The notes: generated by a model not told the origin, from the letters alone. Counted from the first letter of the stretch, positions 9,003-18,703 are shown. The stretch: 64,000 bases of DNA from Chromatiales bacterium (GCA_027076325.1 JALTJZ010000070.1:62001-126000), one strand, 5' to 3'. Program-made: numbers and translations.

Positions 9003-9653
9003 ATGACGAAATACATTACTGGTTTTCTGATAGTGCTTTTATTTAGCCTGCTTTACTTTTATTTATGGCAGTCAGGTGATTTAGCTTTATTTGTCCAGCT
9101 AAAGGCATTACAAACCAAGTTGCAAGAGATTGGTTACTGGGGTCCTTTGCTTATCATTGTGCTAATGGCGGGTGCCATTGTAATGAGCCCAATTCCCAGT
9201 GCCCCGATTGCTGTTGCATCTGGTTTAGTCTATGGGCACATATGGGGTACTGTTTATGTATTAATTGGCGCTGAAATAGGGGCGTTGATCGCTTTTACTG
9301 TTTCGCGCTTGCTAGGTTACAGTTATGTGCAGAAAAAATTTGGTAACACAATAAAATACAAATTTCTTAATTCAGAAAAGCACCTTATGATTGCTGTTTT
9401 TGTATCACGGCTTATCCCTTTTATATCGTTTGATATTGTAAGTTACGCAGCCGGTTTAACAAAAATTACTTATATTCAGTTTGCGCTGGCAACCCTCGCA
9501 GGTATTCTCCCAGCCAGTTTTTTACTGGCGCATTTTGGTGGTGAAATGGTGAATAATGACATTCGGCAAATGTTTATTACTATCTTTTTACTGGGTTTTA
9601 TTACATTAATACCCATTGTGGCAGAGTTAATTCGAAGATTGCGGCGGTCATGA
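9003..9653 (+). CDS. TVP38/TMEM64 family (DedA-like) inner-membrane protein
   Basis: This 216-residue polytopic protein belongs to the SNARE-associated/VTT domain family. There is an N-terminal helix (about 5-22), a second helix at about 48-70, and the VTT core, with the family motif FVSRLIPFISFDIVSYAAGLTKI near residues 135-157, then two final helices. Members are proposed to move lipids or act as proton-coupled transporters. The direct substrate is unknown. It probably shares a transcript with the DUF411 gene, and TVP38 genes are common neighbours of mercury and copper resistance genes. Confidence 0.85.
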   Translation: MTKYITGFLIVLLFSLLYFYLWQSGDLALFVQLKALQTKLQEIGYWGPLLIIVLMAGAIVMSPIPSAPIAVASGLVYGHIWGTVYVLIGAEIGALIAFTVSRLLGYSYVQKKFGNTIKYKFLNSEKHLMIAVFVSRLIPFISFDIVSYAAGLTKITYIQFALATLAGILPASFLLAHFGGEMVNNDIRQMFITIFLLGFITLIPIVAELIRRLRRS

Positions 9654-9682
9654 TAAAATACCCGTTTATTCTCATATTGTAG

Positions 9683-9713
9683 TTGACCTGTGTGTTACAC
9701 AGAGGTTTATACT
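9683..9713 (+). promoter_or_regulatory. MerR-type promoter/operator ahead of the beta-propeller operon
   Basis: A -35 box TTGACC (9683-9688) and a -10 box TATACT (9708-9713) are separated by 19 bp, the over-long spacer typical of MerR-activated promoters. Between them lies a dyad: half-site ACCTGTGTG, spacer TTA, half-site CACAGAGGT (9686-9706). Closely matching dyads stand at 23669-23689 and 34971-34991. The activating regulator is inferred to be one of the MerR proteins encoded in the window. Confidence 0.8.
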
Positions 9714-9746
9714 TGAAAAACCAGCAATAATTATGGAGGATTTAAA

Positions 9747-10736
9747 ATGAAACTATCATTAATCGCCTTGAGTTTGAGTGGTTTTCTCTTTTCGCTAAGC
9801 AGTCTGGCTTATGCCAGCCCAACAGTTTACATTCCTTTAGGTACAGGGAACCAGGTTATTAAAGTCGATGCTGCAACAGACAAAATCACGGCATCTTACC
9901 CCGATGTAATTAATGCGCACGGTCTTGTTGCAACACCCGACGGTGAGTACCTGATTGCTGGCAGCTTAAGCGAAGATTTATTAAAAAAAGGTCAGCCCAA
10001 AGACACCAAAAACAGTAAATTATTTTTTATACACCCAGCGCATGGCCACGTTATGTCAACCATTGCAGTTTCGGGGTGGTCACATCATCAAGCCATTACA
10101 CCCGATGGAAAGTATGTGTTATCAACGCATGGCTTAAGAAATAATGTTAGTGTTGTTGATGTTGAAGAAAACAAAGTTGTTACCACAATTCAGACCGGTA
10201 TGGTGCCTAATTACACCGTTATTACACGTGATGGAAAAAAGGCCTATGTGAGCAATTCTGGAAGTAATAATGTTGTAGAAATTGATCTTACAAACTGGAC
10301 GGTCACTCGAAAACTTGAGTCCGGGCCTGCACCGGAACATATGGTTTTTTCAAAGGATCAAAAAATTATTTATATTACTAATCCTAGAGTCGGGAGAGTG
10401 TCTGCTGTTTCGGTCAAAAGTGGCAAGATTATTAAAACATACAAAATTGGTAAAGCAGCACATGGTCTCGACATGGGTGATGATGGCAAAACTTTTTTTG
10501 CCAGTAGCAAAAAAGAAAATAAATTAGTTGCTGTAAACACGGAAACGGGCGAGCAGCGTGAATTAACTTTATCACCTGCGCCCTATCACTTAAACACAAT
10601 AACGGGTACTGGAAAGGTCTATGTTTCCAGTCGAAAAAAGCCGTTAATATGGGTTGTTGACCAGAAAACCTTAAAAATAATTGGAGAAATAAAACTACCA
10701 GGAGGGGAAGGGCATCAAATGGCCATTGTTCAGTAA
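9747..10736 (+). CDS. Secreted YVTN/YncE-like beta-propeller protein
   Basis: This 329-residue protein has a clear signal peptide (about residues 1-23, ending AYA) and a series of about 40-residue blades with the pattern 'D..t.k......H.l...pdG.y', for example ITPDGKYVLSTHGLRNNVSVVD and ITRDGKKAYVSNSGSNNVVEID. It therefore folds as a six- or seven-bladed YVTN propeller in the periplasm. The sequence carries no heme motif. An SD AGGAGG-like tract (GGAGGA) precedes the ATG. It is the first gene behind a MerR-type promoter and is followed by thioredoxin-fold, YHS and lycopene-cyclase-domain genes. Propellers of this type occur with metal- or redox-stress genes; the exact partner is unknown. Confidence 0.8.
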   Translation: MKLSLIALSLSGFLFSLSSLAYASPTVYIPLGTGNQVIKVDAATDKITASYPDVINAHGLVATPDGEYLIAGSLSEDLLKKGQPKDTKNSKLFFIHPAHGHVMSTIAVSGWSHHQAITPDGKYVLSTHGLRNNVSVVDVEENKVVTTIQTGMVPNYTVITRDGKKAYVSNSGSNNVVEIDLTNWTVTRKLESGPAPEHMVFSKDQKIIYITNPRVGRVSAVSVKSGKIIKTYKIGKAAHGLDMGDDGKTFFASSKKENKLVAVNTETGEQRELTLSPAPYHLNTITGTGKVYVSSRKKPLIWVVDQKTLKIIGEIKLPGGEGHQMAIVQ

Positions 10737-10773
10737 ATAGCTAATCGACTATGCAAGCTAAAGGTACTTTTTT

Positions 10774-11283
10774 GTGAAGCTAAAAATAGTTACTTGTATA
10801 ATACAGGTGTTGGCAGGTAGTTTGCTTATGCTGGTGAGCTTTTCTGTTTTTTCTGACGCATGGATTTATCGTCAAAATACTCAAATTAGCTGGCGAGAGT
10901 ATAATGCAGACGCTTTTTCTGAGTCAGTATTAAAAAATAAACCAATGTATATTTTTGTTTATTCAGACGAATGTATTTGGTGTAAAAAATTTGAAACCGA
11001 AACACTCGAAAAACCTGCCGTACGAGCATTGCTTAAAGATAACTTTATTCCCATTGTTATCGACCAACTTGAACAGCCCGATTTAGCAAGAAAGCTTGGA
11101 ATTAAACTTGTTCCGGGTAATATTATATTAACACCCGATAGAAAAAAACTATTACGATTTTACGGCTTCGTAAAGCAGACCGATTTAATTAACGTGTTGG
11201 AGAAAACACTTGTATTATGGAAAAAAGGGGTAATACCTGAAAATGATTTTGGTGATGACAGTACCTGTTGCCCTGTTAATTAA
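10774..11283 (+). CDS. Periplasmic thioredoxin-fold protein (DUF255/SoxW-like)
   Basis: This 169-residue protein begins with GTG at 10774 and an N-terminal hydrophobic signal segment (about residues 5-28). The thioredoxin-like domain has the active-site motif CIWCKKFE at about residues 68-75, then VIDQLEQPDLARKLGIKLVPGNIILTPD with the structural proline region. The C-terminus has an extra vicinal pair, DSTCCPVN. The layout resembles single-domain thioredoxins of the DUF255/SoxW type that reduce periplasmic disulfides. It is the second gene of the operon begun by the beta-propeller gene, 37 bp downstream. The C-terminal CC may bind metal, which is inference. Confidence 0.75.
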   Translation: MKLKIVTCIIQVLAGSLLMLVSFSVFSDAWIYRQNTQISWREYNADAFSESVLKNKPMYIFVYSDECIWCKKFETETLEKPAVRALLKDNFIPIVIDQLEQPDLARKLGIKLVPGNIILTPDRKKLLRFYGFVKQTDLINVLEKTLVLWKKGVIPENDFGDDSTCCPVN

Positions 11284-11324
11284 CTTAAACTAAAATATAT
11301 GGTGTGAATCCAAAAGGAGAAATA

Positions 11325-11807
11325 ATGCATTGTCCGGTTTGTATGATGGAGACAGATGATTCGCATATTTCCTATATGTATGCAGATATGCAATTCACGT
11401 TTTGCTCTCAACAATGTAAAGAACGATTTACAGCTAACCCGAATCTATATGTTAATCAGGCAGGGAAAACGGCAGTTAAGCATTATATTAAAAACATTAC
11501 CAAGCTACGCACATTAGAGCTTGAAGAAATCATTCCTGATGACATTGCAAATGCAATTAGCCAGTCACTTATGACTATGATGGGGATAAATAAAGTACAG
11601 GTAAAAGGTAAAAAAATCACGATAACCTATAATTTGCTGGAAGCCACTACCGAACAAATTGAAGAGCATATTGAACAAATGGGGCAGTCCTTATCCCGTA
11701 ACTGGATTGATCGTTTAAAACGTGCATTTATTCATTACAGCGAAGAAACCGAACTTGATAATCTTGAGCAAGGTGATGGTTACTCATGCCATAACCCCCC
11801 GAAGTAA
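11325..11807 (+). CDS. YHS/TRASH-domain protein with HMA-like second domain
   Basis: A 160-residue protein. ATG 11325 is preferred over GTG 11304 because AAAGGAGA lies just before it. The N-terminus is a YHS/TRASH metal-binding finger: HCPVC at residues 2-6 and FCSQQC at about 26-31, then the usual NPNLYV. The middle (about 55-115) has the beta-alpha-beta-beta-alpha-beta rhythm of an HMA domain but lacks the CxxC metal site. The C-terminus ends with a Cys-His pair (SCHNPPK). It may be a metal chaperone or sensor. It is the third gene of the MerR-controlled operon. The function is not established. Confidence 0.7.
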   Translation: MHCPVCMMETDDSHISYMYADMQFTFCSQQCKERFTANPNLYVNQAGKTAVKHYIKNITKLRTLELEEIIPDDIANAISQSLMTMMGINKVQVKGKKITITYNLLEATTEQIEEHIEQMGQSLSRNWIDRLKRAFIHYSEETELDNLEQGDGYSCHNPPK

Positions 11808-11840
11808 TATTTAAAACTAAAAATAAAGGATTACAAAAAG

Positions 11841-12524
11841 ATGTCCGATCAATACATCTGGCTCATATGGGCTTCAGCATTTTTAATTCCCTGGATTATT
11901 ATTTATATTTTTTCACCAAAAAATCGAAAAGCAATGCTCTGGGCAAGTTGGTTCACAACGCCATTTGGTTTAACCGAGCCTATTTTTGTTCCTGAATACT
12001 GGTCACCACCAAGCCTGTTTGATCTGGCGCTAACCACCGGTTTTGATATTGAAAGCCTGATATTTTGTTTTGCTATAGGTGGGATCGGTTCCGTACTCTA
12101 TAATAGTCTGACAGGGCATCAACTTTCAGAAGTACCAGAACAGGAACGCCATCACCCGTTACATCGTCATCACTACAAGGCTCTGTCGGCACCGTTTATT
12201 GTATTCCCACTATTGTATTTTTTCCCCTGGAATCCTATTTATCCAGCAATTTTAGCGATGTTGGTGGGTGCCATTGCAAATACATTATGTCGCCCGGACT
12301 TACTGCGTAAGTCATTAATTGGCGGTGTGCTTTTTCTTGGCATCTATATTGTTTATCTAGTGGGTCTTGAATGGAGTGCACCAGGTTATATTGAGCGGGT
12401 ATGGAATCTGGATGCATTGTCAGGCATTTCAATAGGCTTTGCCCCCATAGAAGAATTATTGTTTGCAATTATGTTTGGTATTTACTGGGCAGGGGTTTAT
12501 GAACACTTTACCTGGCGTAGATAA
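11841..12524 (+). CDS. Lycopene cyclase domain-containing membrane protein
   Basis: A 227-residue polytopic protein with about six membrane helices. It carries the carotenoid (CrtY-heterodimer/CarR-type) lycopene cyclase domain pattern: an early PFGLTEPIFVPEYW-like motif at about residues 41-54 and a late PIEELLFAIMFGIYWAGVYEH. The PIEE glutamates are characteristic of this cyclase class. It is last in the operon with the beta-propeller, thioredoxin and YHS genes. No phytoene synthase or desaturase lies nearby, so it may act on another polyprenoid, or on carotenoids made elsewhere. The gene ends 12 bp before the convergent diguanylate cyclase gene. Confidence 0.75.
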   Translation: MSDQYIWLIWASAFLIPWIIIYIFSPKNRKAMLWASWFTTPFGLTEPIFVPEYWSPPSLFDLALTTGFDIESLIFCFAIGGIGSVLYNSLTGHQLSEVPEQERHHPLHRHHYKALSAPFIVFPLLYFFPWNPIYPAILAMLVGAIANTLCRPDLLRKSLIGGVLFLGIYIVYLVGLEWSAPGYIERVWNLDALSGISIGFAPIEELLFAIMFGIYWAGVYEHFTWRR

Positions 12525-12536
12525 TATTAATTGTAT

Positions 12537-13772
12537 TTACTTCAGAGCTGAGCGTTTGGCAATATACATCGCATTGTCAGCACATTTTAAAAGCAATTCA
12601 GTTGTATCGCCATCGTTTGGGTAAATACTAATCCCGATACTGGCACTTACCTGAAGTGAATGATTAAGATGCGGAATAGGGAGGTTAATGCACTTTTTAA
12701 GTTTTTTTGAATATGTTTCTGCGTCCTCACGGTTTGATATTTTAGATAAAACAATCACAAATTCATCTCCCCCCAGTCTTGCAGCAAGATCGGATTCACG
12801 TGTAATATCTCGTATACGATCTGCAATTGTGATTAAAACGCTATCACCAACATCATGCCCATAGGTGTCGTTAATGGGTTTAAAGCCATCCAGGTCAAGA
12901 AACAACACGGCAAACAAATGCCTGTCACGTTTTGCATAAGACAGAATTAATTCCATTTGATTATATAACATCAGGCGATTAGACAGTCCCGTCAGAACAT
13001 CAAAATTAGCCATCGATTCCAGATGTTTATTCGCAATTTCCAGCCGCCGGGTGCGATCTTTAACTCGGTGTTCAAGCTCTTCGTTGATTTGCGCAAGCGC
13101 ATGTTCTGAACGTATCATAGCGAATAACATTTTTTGCGAGCGCCGGTATATCATAAAGGCAAAAATCCCCCCAAGGAGCAATGCTATCGTCATTAAAAGT
13201 ACTAAAGTATGCAATGCCTGAGTTAGTTCGGTCGTTATTTGAGAATAAACTTGTTGAATTAATTTTGTGTGCAAAACAAACATTTCGTTGAGTGTTGTTA
13301 CAATACGCTGTTGTGCCGGTAATGCACGGATCATTTCATTTTGGTAAGGGTAATCAATTTGTACTTTTAGATTTTCCATTACACTATACAGGATGGGAAT
13401 AACTTCTTTAATGGAGGCATTTATCTTATCTAACAACACTCTCTGTTTGGCGTTGGTTGTGAGCTCGAGTTTTTCGCGTGCAAGTAGAAACTGTGTTCCA
13501 GCATTAAGAAATTTTTCGTAATAGTCACTGCGTTCAAAAAGATCAGTTGTCAGGGTCATTTTCCATACATAAATGGAACGCTCGCGCACTGCATTTTGCA
13601 TGATTGTGAGGTAATCTTTTTGCTTGTTATGTCCTGTTACAATAACCGTAAAATGATCCACAATGGTATTAATTCTGTTAATGCCAACCACCGTAATTAA
13701 AATGATAAAAACAAGCTGTAGTAGAAAACCTACGGCCAGAAAATTACGGTTTTGTTGTCGTTGTTTGTTCAT
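12537..13772 (-). CDS. Membrane-bound diguanylate cyclase (GGDEF)
   Basis: This 411-residue sensor cyclase makes c-di-GMP. Two membrane helices (about 12-32 and 188-210) flank a periplasmic helical-bundle sensor domain resembling four-helix MCP-like domains. A coiled coil (about 220-255) leads into the GGDEF domain: it has FDVLTGLSNR and the catalytic ARLGGDEF at about residue 345. RESD, five residues before GGDEF, is an intact RxxD inhibitory site, so the enzyme should be active and feedback controlled. No EAL domain is present. It stands alone between the lycopene-cyclase operon and nap. The signal sensed is unknown. Confidence 0.93.
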   Translation of the reverse strand: MNKQRQQNRNFLAVGFLLQLVFIILITVVGINRINTIVDHFTVIVTGHNKQKDYLTIMQNAVRERSIYVWKMTLTTDLFERSDYYEKFLNAGTQFLLAREKLELTTNAKQRVLLDKINASIKEVIPILYSVMENLKVQIDYPYQNEMIRALPAQQRIVTTLNEMFVLHTKLIQQVYSQITTELTQALHTLVLLMTIALLLGGIFAFMIYRRSQKMLFAMIRSEHALAQINEELEHRVKDRTRRLEIANKHLESMANFDVLTGLSNRLMLYNQMELILSYAKRDRHLFAVLFLDLDGFKPINDTYGHDVGDSVLITIADRIRDITRESDLAARLGGDEFVIVLSKISNREDAETYSKKLKKCINLPIPHLNHSLQVSASIGISIYPNDGDTTELLLKCADNAMYIAKRSALK

Positions 13773-14147
13773 ACCGCCTGTGTTTATTTTTATTATCTGC
13801 TGTTTTAATAATAGGCCATATTGTTTTATTTGCTGCCAAGGCTAACAAATACTCTATTTAACATAATATACATTATGCGCAAAAAGAAAGTCTGCAAGGG
13901 CATGGCTTTCGACACAAACATCAAAACTTGGGTTAAATGGAAAAAAACGGAAACTCTGCTAAAGTGTTTTTATGATTGTTACGTTACCCGCCTCTAGAGA
14001 ACTCTAAACAAAATAACGGCTTAGCTAAATATTAGTGATTAACTGTTTAATTATTCTTTGATATAGGTCAATGACAATCAACGATGATGCAACTAGTATT
14101 AAAAACGTATACAGCCTAACTGACTCAATGAGGTAACTAAAAGAAGC
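13773..14147. other. Intergenic region: divergent promoters of the GGDEF gene and nap
   Basis: This 375-base stretch contains no supported gene. It is AT-rich and separates the divergent diguanylate cyclase gene and the nap operon. The only site I can name is the FNR/ANR-like box at 14058-14071. Confidence 0.6.
14058..14071 (+). promoter_or_regulatory. FNR/ANR-like binding site upstream of nap
   Basis: The sequence TTGAT-ATAG-GTCAA matches the FNR/ANR consensus TTGAT-N4-ATCAA at nine of ten defined bases and lies 77 bp before the napF start. Oxygen control by FNR-family regulators is well known for nap operons, so position and context support the site. A single such match is also expected by chance in a window this size. 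Confidence 0.5.
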
Positions 14148-14675
14148 ATGTTGTCTAGACGGTCTTTGCTAAAGGCTAATTTCAGAGCACACCAGCAGCC
14201 AATACGGTTACCCTGGGTACGAAATGAAGCGGAATTCGTTGATCTGTGTTCACGTTGCAATAGCTGTATTGCTGTATGTCCAGAAAAAATCATCAGTAAA
14301 GCTGATGGTGGTTTCCCCGAAATTAATTTTAAGCATGGTGAATGCACTTTTTGTGCAGAGTGTGTAAAAAGTTGCTCTAAAGATCTGTTTGTCCCATTAA
14401 ATGAGTCCCCATGGGAACTTAAAGCCCTTATTTCTGAAGAATGTCTTTCATACAAAGGTGTTGTTTGTGTTGTGTGTAAAGAACAATGCGAAACTGAAGC
14501 AATCCGCTTTATATCTAAAGTTGGGCGTGCTAGCCAACCTGAGTTAACTGTTGAAAAATGTACAGGCTGTGGTGCTTGCTTTAAGCCCTGTCCTGCACAA
14601 GCAATTAAACTATCTTACCAATATTACAAAGACGAACACGATCAAACTAATCGAATAAAGGAGAAAGCCTCATGA
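14148..14675 (+). CDS. napF: Ferredoxin-type protein NapF
   Basis: This 175-residue cytoplasmic iron-sulfur protein assists NapA maturation. Three or four-cysteine clusters of the ferredoxin kind are visible: CSRCNSCIAVCP (about residues 34-45), CTFCAECVKSC (about 66-76) and CTGCGACFKPCP (about 144-155). A fourth Cys group, CVVCKEQC, lies at about 106-113. It begins with MLSRRSLLK and has no Tat cleavage region, as usual for NapF. The stop overlaps the napD start (ATGA at 14672). First gene of napFDABC. Confidence 0.9.
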   Translation: MLSRRSLLKANFRAHQQPIRLPWVRNEAEFVDLCSRCNSCIAVCPEKIISKADGGFPEINFKHGECTFCAECVKSCSKDLFVPLNESPWELKALISEECLSYKGVVCVVCKEQCETEAIRFISKVGRASQPELTVEKCTGCGACFKPCPAQAIKLSYQYYKDEHDQTNRIKEKAS

Positions 14676-14998
14676 ACATAAGTGGAGTGATTGTTTATGC
14701 CGCGCCTGATCAAGCGGATAAAGTAGAAAGAAATCTTGTAGCCATTGATGGTGTAGAAGTTCATGCAGCTGAAGATAGCAAGCTCGTTGTAACAGTCGAA
14801 CATAAAAATATTAACGCATTAGCTGATCGAGTAATGAAATTTCAGGACATGGCCGGCGTGATGTCTGTTGCAATGGTCTATCAGCATAATGAAGATCTTG
14901 AAACATTAAGCGGTGATGAGGTGTTAGTTGAAGACACATCATCCTGCGCAACAACAAATAATTGTAATGATTACACTCCAGAGGGGGCACCATTATGA
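14672..14998 (+). CDS. napD: NapA-specific Tat chaperone NapD
   Basis: This 108-residue cytoplasmic chaperone binds the NapA twin-arginine signal peptide during cofactor insertion. The start [21 protein letters not shown] and the core with a [17 protein letters not shown] segment match NapD, including the ferredoxin-like fold rhythm. The C-terminus is longer than in E. coli and has SSCATTNNC, which is not typical. It overlaps napF by four bases and napA by four bases, which suggests translational coupling. Confidence 0.9.
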   Translation: MNISGVIVYAAPDQADKVERNLVAIDGVEVHAAEDSKLVVTVEHKNINALADRVMKFQDMAGVMSVAMVYQHNEDLETLSGDEVLVEDTSSCATTNNCNDYTPEGAPL

Positions 14999-17499
14999 AA
15001 CTTAGCCGTAGAGACTTTATAAAAACAAATGCCATTGCGGCAACCGCTGCTGCTGCGGGAATAACGATACCCGGTATAAACACAGCGATGGCTAAGGCCA
15101 ATAATAAAATTCGTTGGGATAAAGCAGCTTGTCGTTTTTGTGGTACGGGCTGTAGCGTTTTAGTTGGTACAAAAGATGGTCGAGTTGTTGCTACCCAGGG
15201 GGATCCTGAATCACCAGTTAACCGAGGTTTGAATTGTATTAAAGGCTATTTCCTTTCTAAAATAATGTACGGCAAGGATCGTTTAACCAAACCATTACTA
15301 CGTATGACCAATGGTAAATACGATAAAAATGGTGAATTTACTGAAGTCAGTTGGGATCAGGCTTTTGATATCATGGCAGATAAGTTTAAAACAGCACTTA
15401 AAAATAAAGGTCCCACCTCGGTTGGTATGTTTGGTTCTGGGCAGTGGACCATCTGGGAAGGTTATGCTGCTTCTAAATTATTAAAAGCAGGTTTTCGTTC
15501 TAATAATCTTGATCCTAATGCACGCCATTGTATGGCATCTGCTGTTGGTGCATTTATGCGTGGTTTTGGTTCTGATGAACCCATGGGCTGTTATGATGAC
15601 CTGGAACATGCTGATGCCTTTGTGTTATGGGGTGCCAATATGGCAGAGATGCACCCTATCCTCTGGTCACGCTTAACAGATACACGTTTAACAAAAGAAG
15701 GAAGTGAAGTACACGTATTATCGACCTTTAAAAACCGGTGTTTTGATTTATCTGACAATAGCATGGTATTTACACCACAAACAGATTTAGCGATTGCCAA
15801 TTACATTGCACATTATATTATCGAAACAAAATCGTATAACAAAAAATTTATTGCTGATAACGTTAACTTTAACAAAACACCAACAGATATTGGTTATGGT
15901 TTACGCCCTGAGCATCCGTTAGAGAAAAAGAAAACCGGCAAAGGTGGCAAGTTAAGTAAAATAAGTTTTGAAGAATATAAAAAATCGGTTGCTAAATATG
16001 ATCTTGAATATACGTCAAAATTAAGCGGTGTCCCTGAAGAAAAGTTACTTAAGCTTGCAAAAGTTTATGCCGACCCTAAAAAGAAAGTCACCTCGTTCTG
16101 GACTATGGGCTTCAATCAGCATACACGTGGCGTTTGGGTTAATGGTCTGGTTTACAATATTCATCTATTGATGGGAAAAATTTCTGAACCAGGTAATAGC
16201 CCCTTCTCACTAACTGGTCAGCCTTCTGCCTGTGGTACAGCGCGTGAAGTGGGTACCTTTGCACATAGATTACCGGCAGATCTGGTTGTTAAGAAAAAAG
16301 CACACCGTGATTTTTCAGAGAAAGTCTGGAAATTGCCTGAAGGGACTATTCCCCCAAAACCAGGTTATCATGCAGTACTACAAAATCGAATGTTAAAAGA
16401 CGGCAAACTTAACGCTTATTGGGTGATGTGCAATAACAATGTTCAGGCTGCTCCCAACTTTAATGAAGAAACCTATCCGGGTTACCGTAACCCTGAAAAT
16501 TTTATTGTGGTCTCTGATCCCTACCCTACTGTTACTGCAATTGCAGCTGACCTGATTTTACCAGCCGCAATGTGGGTAGAGAAAGAAGGAGGATATGGCA
16601 ATGCTGAACGCAGGACACAATTCTGGCGGCAGCAGGTAAAAGCACCTGGTGAAGCTAAATCAGATTTGTGGCAGCTCGTTGAGTTTTCCAAACGTTTTAA
16701 AGTTGAAGAAGTCTGGCCTGCAGATTTAATTGCAAAGAAACCTGAAGTAAAAGGTAAAACGTTGTATGAAATTTTATTTAAAAATGGCCAGGTAAATAAA
16801 TACCCAAAACAAAAAATCACGGATAGTGCGGGCAACCAATACAGTAACGATGAAATGGACGACTTTGGGTTTTATATACAAAAAGGTTTATTTGAAGAAT
16901 ATCGAATATTTGGTACCAAAGGGCCAAAAATAGGCCATGACCTTGGCGATTATGATACCTATCATAAACTTCGCGGTTTACGCTGGCCGGTTGTTAATGG
17001 CAAAGAAACATTATGGCGTTATCGTGAAGGTTATGATCCCTTTGTTAAAAAAGGTGAAGGAGTCAAGTTTTATGGCAAGAAAGATGGGAAGGCTAATATT
17101 ATTTTTGCACCTTTTGAACCAGCTCCGGAAATGCCTGATAAAGAATATGATTTATGGTTGTCAACCGGACGCGTACTGGAGCACTGGCATTCGGGCTCGA
17201 TGACGCGGCGTGTTCCCGAATTATATAAAGCATTCCCTGATGCGGTGTTATTTATTCATCCCAATGATGCAAGAAAACGAGGTTTACGGCGTGGCATGAC
17301 TGCAAAGGTAACAAGCCGGCGTGGCGATATTTTATTAAGAGTAGAAACACGTGGGCGCAATCGACCACCTGAGGGTTTAATCTTTGTTCCATGGTTTGAT
17401 GCGGGACGTTTGATTAATAAACTAACACTTGATGCCACTGATCCGTTATCCAAAGAAACAGATTATAAAAAGTGTGCCGTAAAAGTGGAAAAAGTTTAA
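14995..17499 (+). CDS. napA: Periplasmic nitrate reductase catalytic subunit NapA
   Basis: This 834-residue molybdenum enzyme reduces nitrate to nitrite in the periplasm. The Tat signal is [10 protein letters not shown] with a hydrophobic stretch ending near AMA (about 32). The [4Fe-4S] ligands are C46, C49, C53 and C81 (CRFCGTGC ... NCIKGYF). The Mo-ligand cysteine is C179 in the [10 protein letters not shown] motif. The later motifs MGFNQHTRG and [17 protein letters not shown] are also NapA-like. Length matches the family. It is flanked by its chaperone gene napD and electron-donor genes napB and napC, so a complete NapC-NapB-NapA quinol-to-nitrate chain is encoded. No napG or napH lies in the cluster. 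Confidence 0.97.
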   Translation: MKLSRRDFIKTNAIAATAAAAGITIPGINTAMAKANNKIRWDKAACRFCGTGCSVLVGTKDGRVVATQGDPESPVNRGLNCIKGYFLSKIMYGKDRLTKPLLRMTNGKYDKNGEFTEVSWDQAFDIMADKFKTALKNKGPTSVGMFGSGQWTIWEGYAASKLLKAGFRSNNLDPNARHCMASAVGAFMRGFGSDEPMGCYDDLEHADAFVLWGANMAEMHPILWSRLTDTRLTKEGSEVHVLSTFKNRCFDLSDNSMVFTPQTDLAIANYIAHYIIETKSYNKKFIADNVNFNKTPTDIGYGLRPEHPLEKKKTGKGGKLSKISFEEYKKSVAKYDLEYTSKLSGVPEEKLLKLAKVYADPKKKVTSFWTMGFNQHTRGVWVNGLVYNIHLLMGKISEPGNSPFSLTGQPSACGTAREVGTFAHRLPADLVVKKKAHRDFSEKVWKLPEGTIPPKPGYHAVLQNRMLKDGKLNAYWVMCNNNVQAAPNFNEETYPGYRNPENFIVVSDPYPTVTAIAADLILPAAMWVEKEGGYGNAERRTQFWRQQVKAPGEAKSDLWQLVEFSKRFKVEEVWPADLIAKKPEVKGKTLYEILFKNGQVNKYPKQKITDSAGNQYSNDEMDDFGFYIQKGLFEEYRIFGTKGPKIGHDLGDYDTYHKLRGLRWPVVNGKETLWRYREGYDPFVKKGEGVKFYGKKDGKANIIFAPFEPAPEMPDKEYDLWLSTGRVLEHWHSGSMTRRVPELYKAFPDAVLFIHPNDARKRGLRRGMTAKVTSRRGDILLRVETRGRNRPPEGLIFVPWFDAGRLINKLTLDATDPLSKETDYKKCAVKVEKV

Positions 17500-17544
17500 T
17501 TAAAGCATTTTGTTATTTAACTATTATAAATAGGAGGTTGTACC

Positions 17545-17994
17545 ATGAAACGGTCAACTTTGATTGGAACAGTAATGATGTTGAGCCTGGGTTTGTTAGC
17601 TAACCAGGCTTTAGCTGAACAGGTACATTCTTTAAGAGGCGATAATCCGCTTGATGCACAGTCGAAAGAACCAAAATCTATGAAGTGGCAGGATGATCGC
17701 GATCCTATTTCACGTGATTATGTGCAACAGCCTCCACTGACACCCCATAAAACCAAGGGCTATAAAATTAATAAAAATTTTAATAAGTGCCTAACCTGTC
17801 ATAGCTGGGCTAATTATAAAGAAGCAGGTGCAACTAAAATTAGTCAAACTCACTTTAGTGATAGAGAAAACAACGTATTAGCTAATATTGCTCCGCGTCG
17901 TTATTTTTGTGACCAATGTCATGTTCCTCAAGTGAATGCACCACCATTGGTAGAAAACACATTCAATCCATTACAGACAATAAAACGTCATTAA
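17545..17994 (+). CDS. napB: Diheme cytochrome c subunit NapB
   Basis: This 149-residue periplasmic electron-transfer subunit passes electrons from NapC to NapA. A signal peptide covers residues 1-24 (ending ALA). Two heme motifs are seen, CLTCH at 82-86 and CDQCH at 122-126, with H69 and H103 as likely distal ligands. The N-terminal LRGDNPLDA and the motif RRYFCDQCHVPQ are typical of NapB. A clear AGGAGG ribosome-binding site precedes the ATG. Confidence 0.94.
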   Translation: MKRSTLIGTVMMLSLGLLANQALAEQVHSLRGDNPLDAQSKEPKSMKWQDDRDPISRDYVQQPPLTPHKTKGYKINKNFNKCLTCHSWANYKEAGATKISQTHFSDRENNVLANIAPRRYFCDQCHVPQVNAPPLVENTFNPLQTIKRH

Positions 17995-18030
17995 ATGATG
18001 AGTAAACAAAATTTAAAGAAGGATTGAATT

Positions 18031-18651
18031 ATGAGTGTATACAAAAAGACTAAAGATACTCTTCAGGTTGTTTGGACATTTCTTAAAAAACCAACTGCAA
18101 AATATTCTTTAGGAACATTGTTAGTTGTTGGTTTTATTTCCGGCATTATTTTCTGGGGTGGCTTTAATACCGCAATGGAAATGACCAATACTCAGGAGTT
18201 TTGTATTTCCTGCCATGAAATGCGTGTAAATGTATATGAAGAATATAAAGATTCAATACACTACACTAATAGAACAGGTGTACGGGCAACCTGCCCTGAT
18301 TGCCATGTTCCAAAAGAATGGGCTTATAAAGTAGTACGCAAAATCAAGGCGACCAATGAGCTTTTTCATAAAGTGCTTGGAACCATTGATACACCTGAAA
18401 AGTTTGAGAAGAAACGTTTGAAAATGGCTCGAAGTGTATGGAAGGAGATGAAAGCAACTGATTCCAGAGAGTGTCGAAATTGCCATGATTATGAATCGAT
18501 GGATTACACTGAGCAAGGTCGGCGTTCAATGCAACAGCATTCAAAAGGTCTTGACGAAGGAAAAACCTGCATTGATTGTCATAAAGGTATTGCGCATTCA
18601 TTGCCGGCAATGTATGAAGTTGACCCGAGTGCCGCAGTTAATACAAAATGA
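18031..18651 (+). CDS. napC: Tetraheme quinol dehydrogenase NapC
   Basis: This 206-residue membrane-anchored NapC/NirT family cytochrome oxidises quinol and feeds NapB. One membrane helix lies at about 26-46. The four heme motifs are CISCH (58-62), CPDCH (88-92), CRNCH (148-152) and CIDCH (180-184). It closes the napFDABC operon, 36 bp after napB, with an SD AAGGA before the ATG. The following hairpin (18704-18736) has no T-run, so it is not a standard terminator. Confidence 0.94.
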   Translation: MSVYKKTKDTLQVVWTFLKKPTAKYSLGTLLVVGFISGIIFWGGFNTAMEMTNTQEFCISCHEMRVNVYEEYKDSIHYTNRTGVRATCPDCHVPKEWAYKVVRKIKATNELFHKVLGTIDTPEKFEKKRLKMARSVWKEMKATDSRECRNCHDYESMDYTEQGRRSMQQHSKGLDEGKTCIDCHKGIAHSLPAMYEVDPSAAVNTK

Positions 18652-18703
18652 TCTAGCTGACGCCATTATAAAACATCAGCTCATATAATGCGGCTTTGCT
18701 GTC

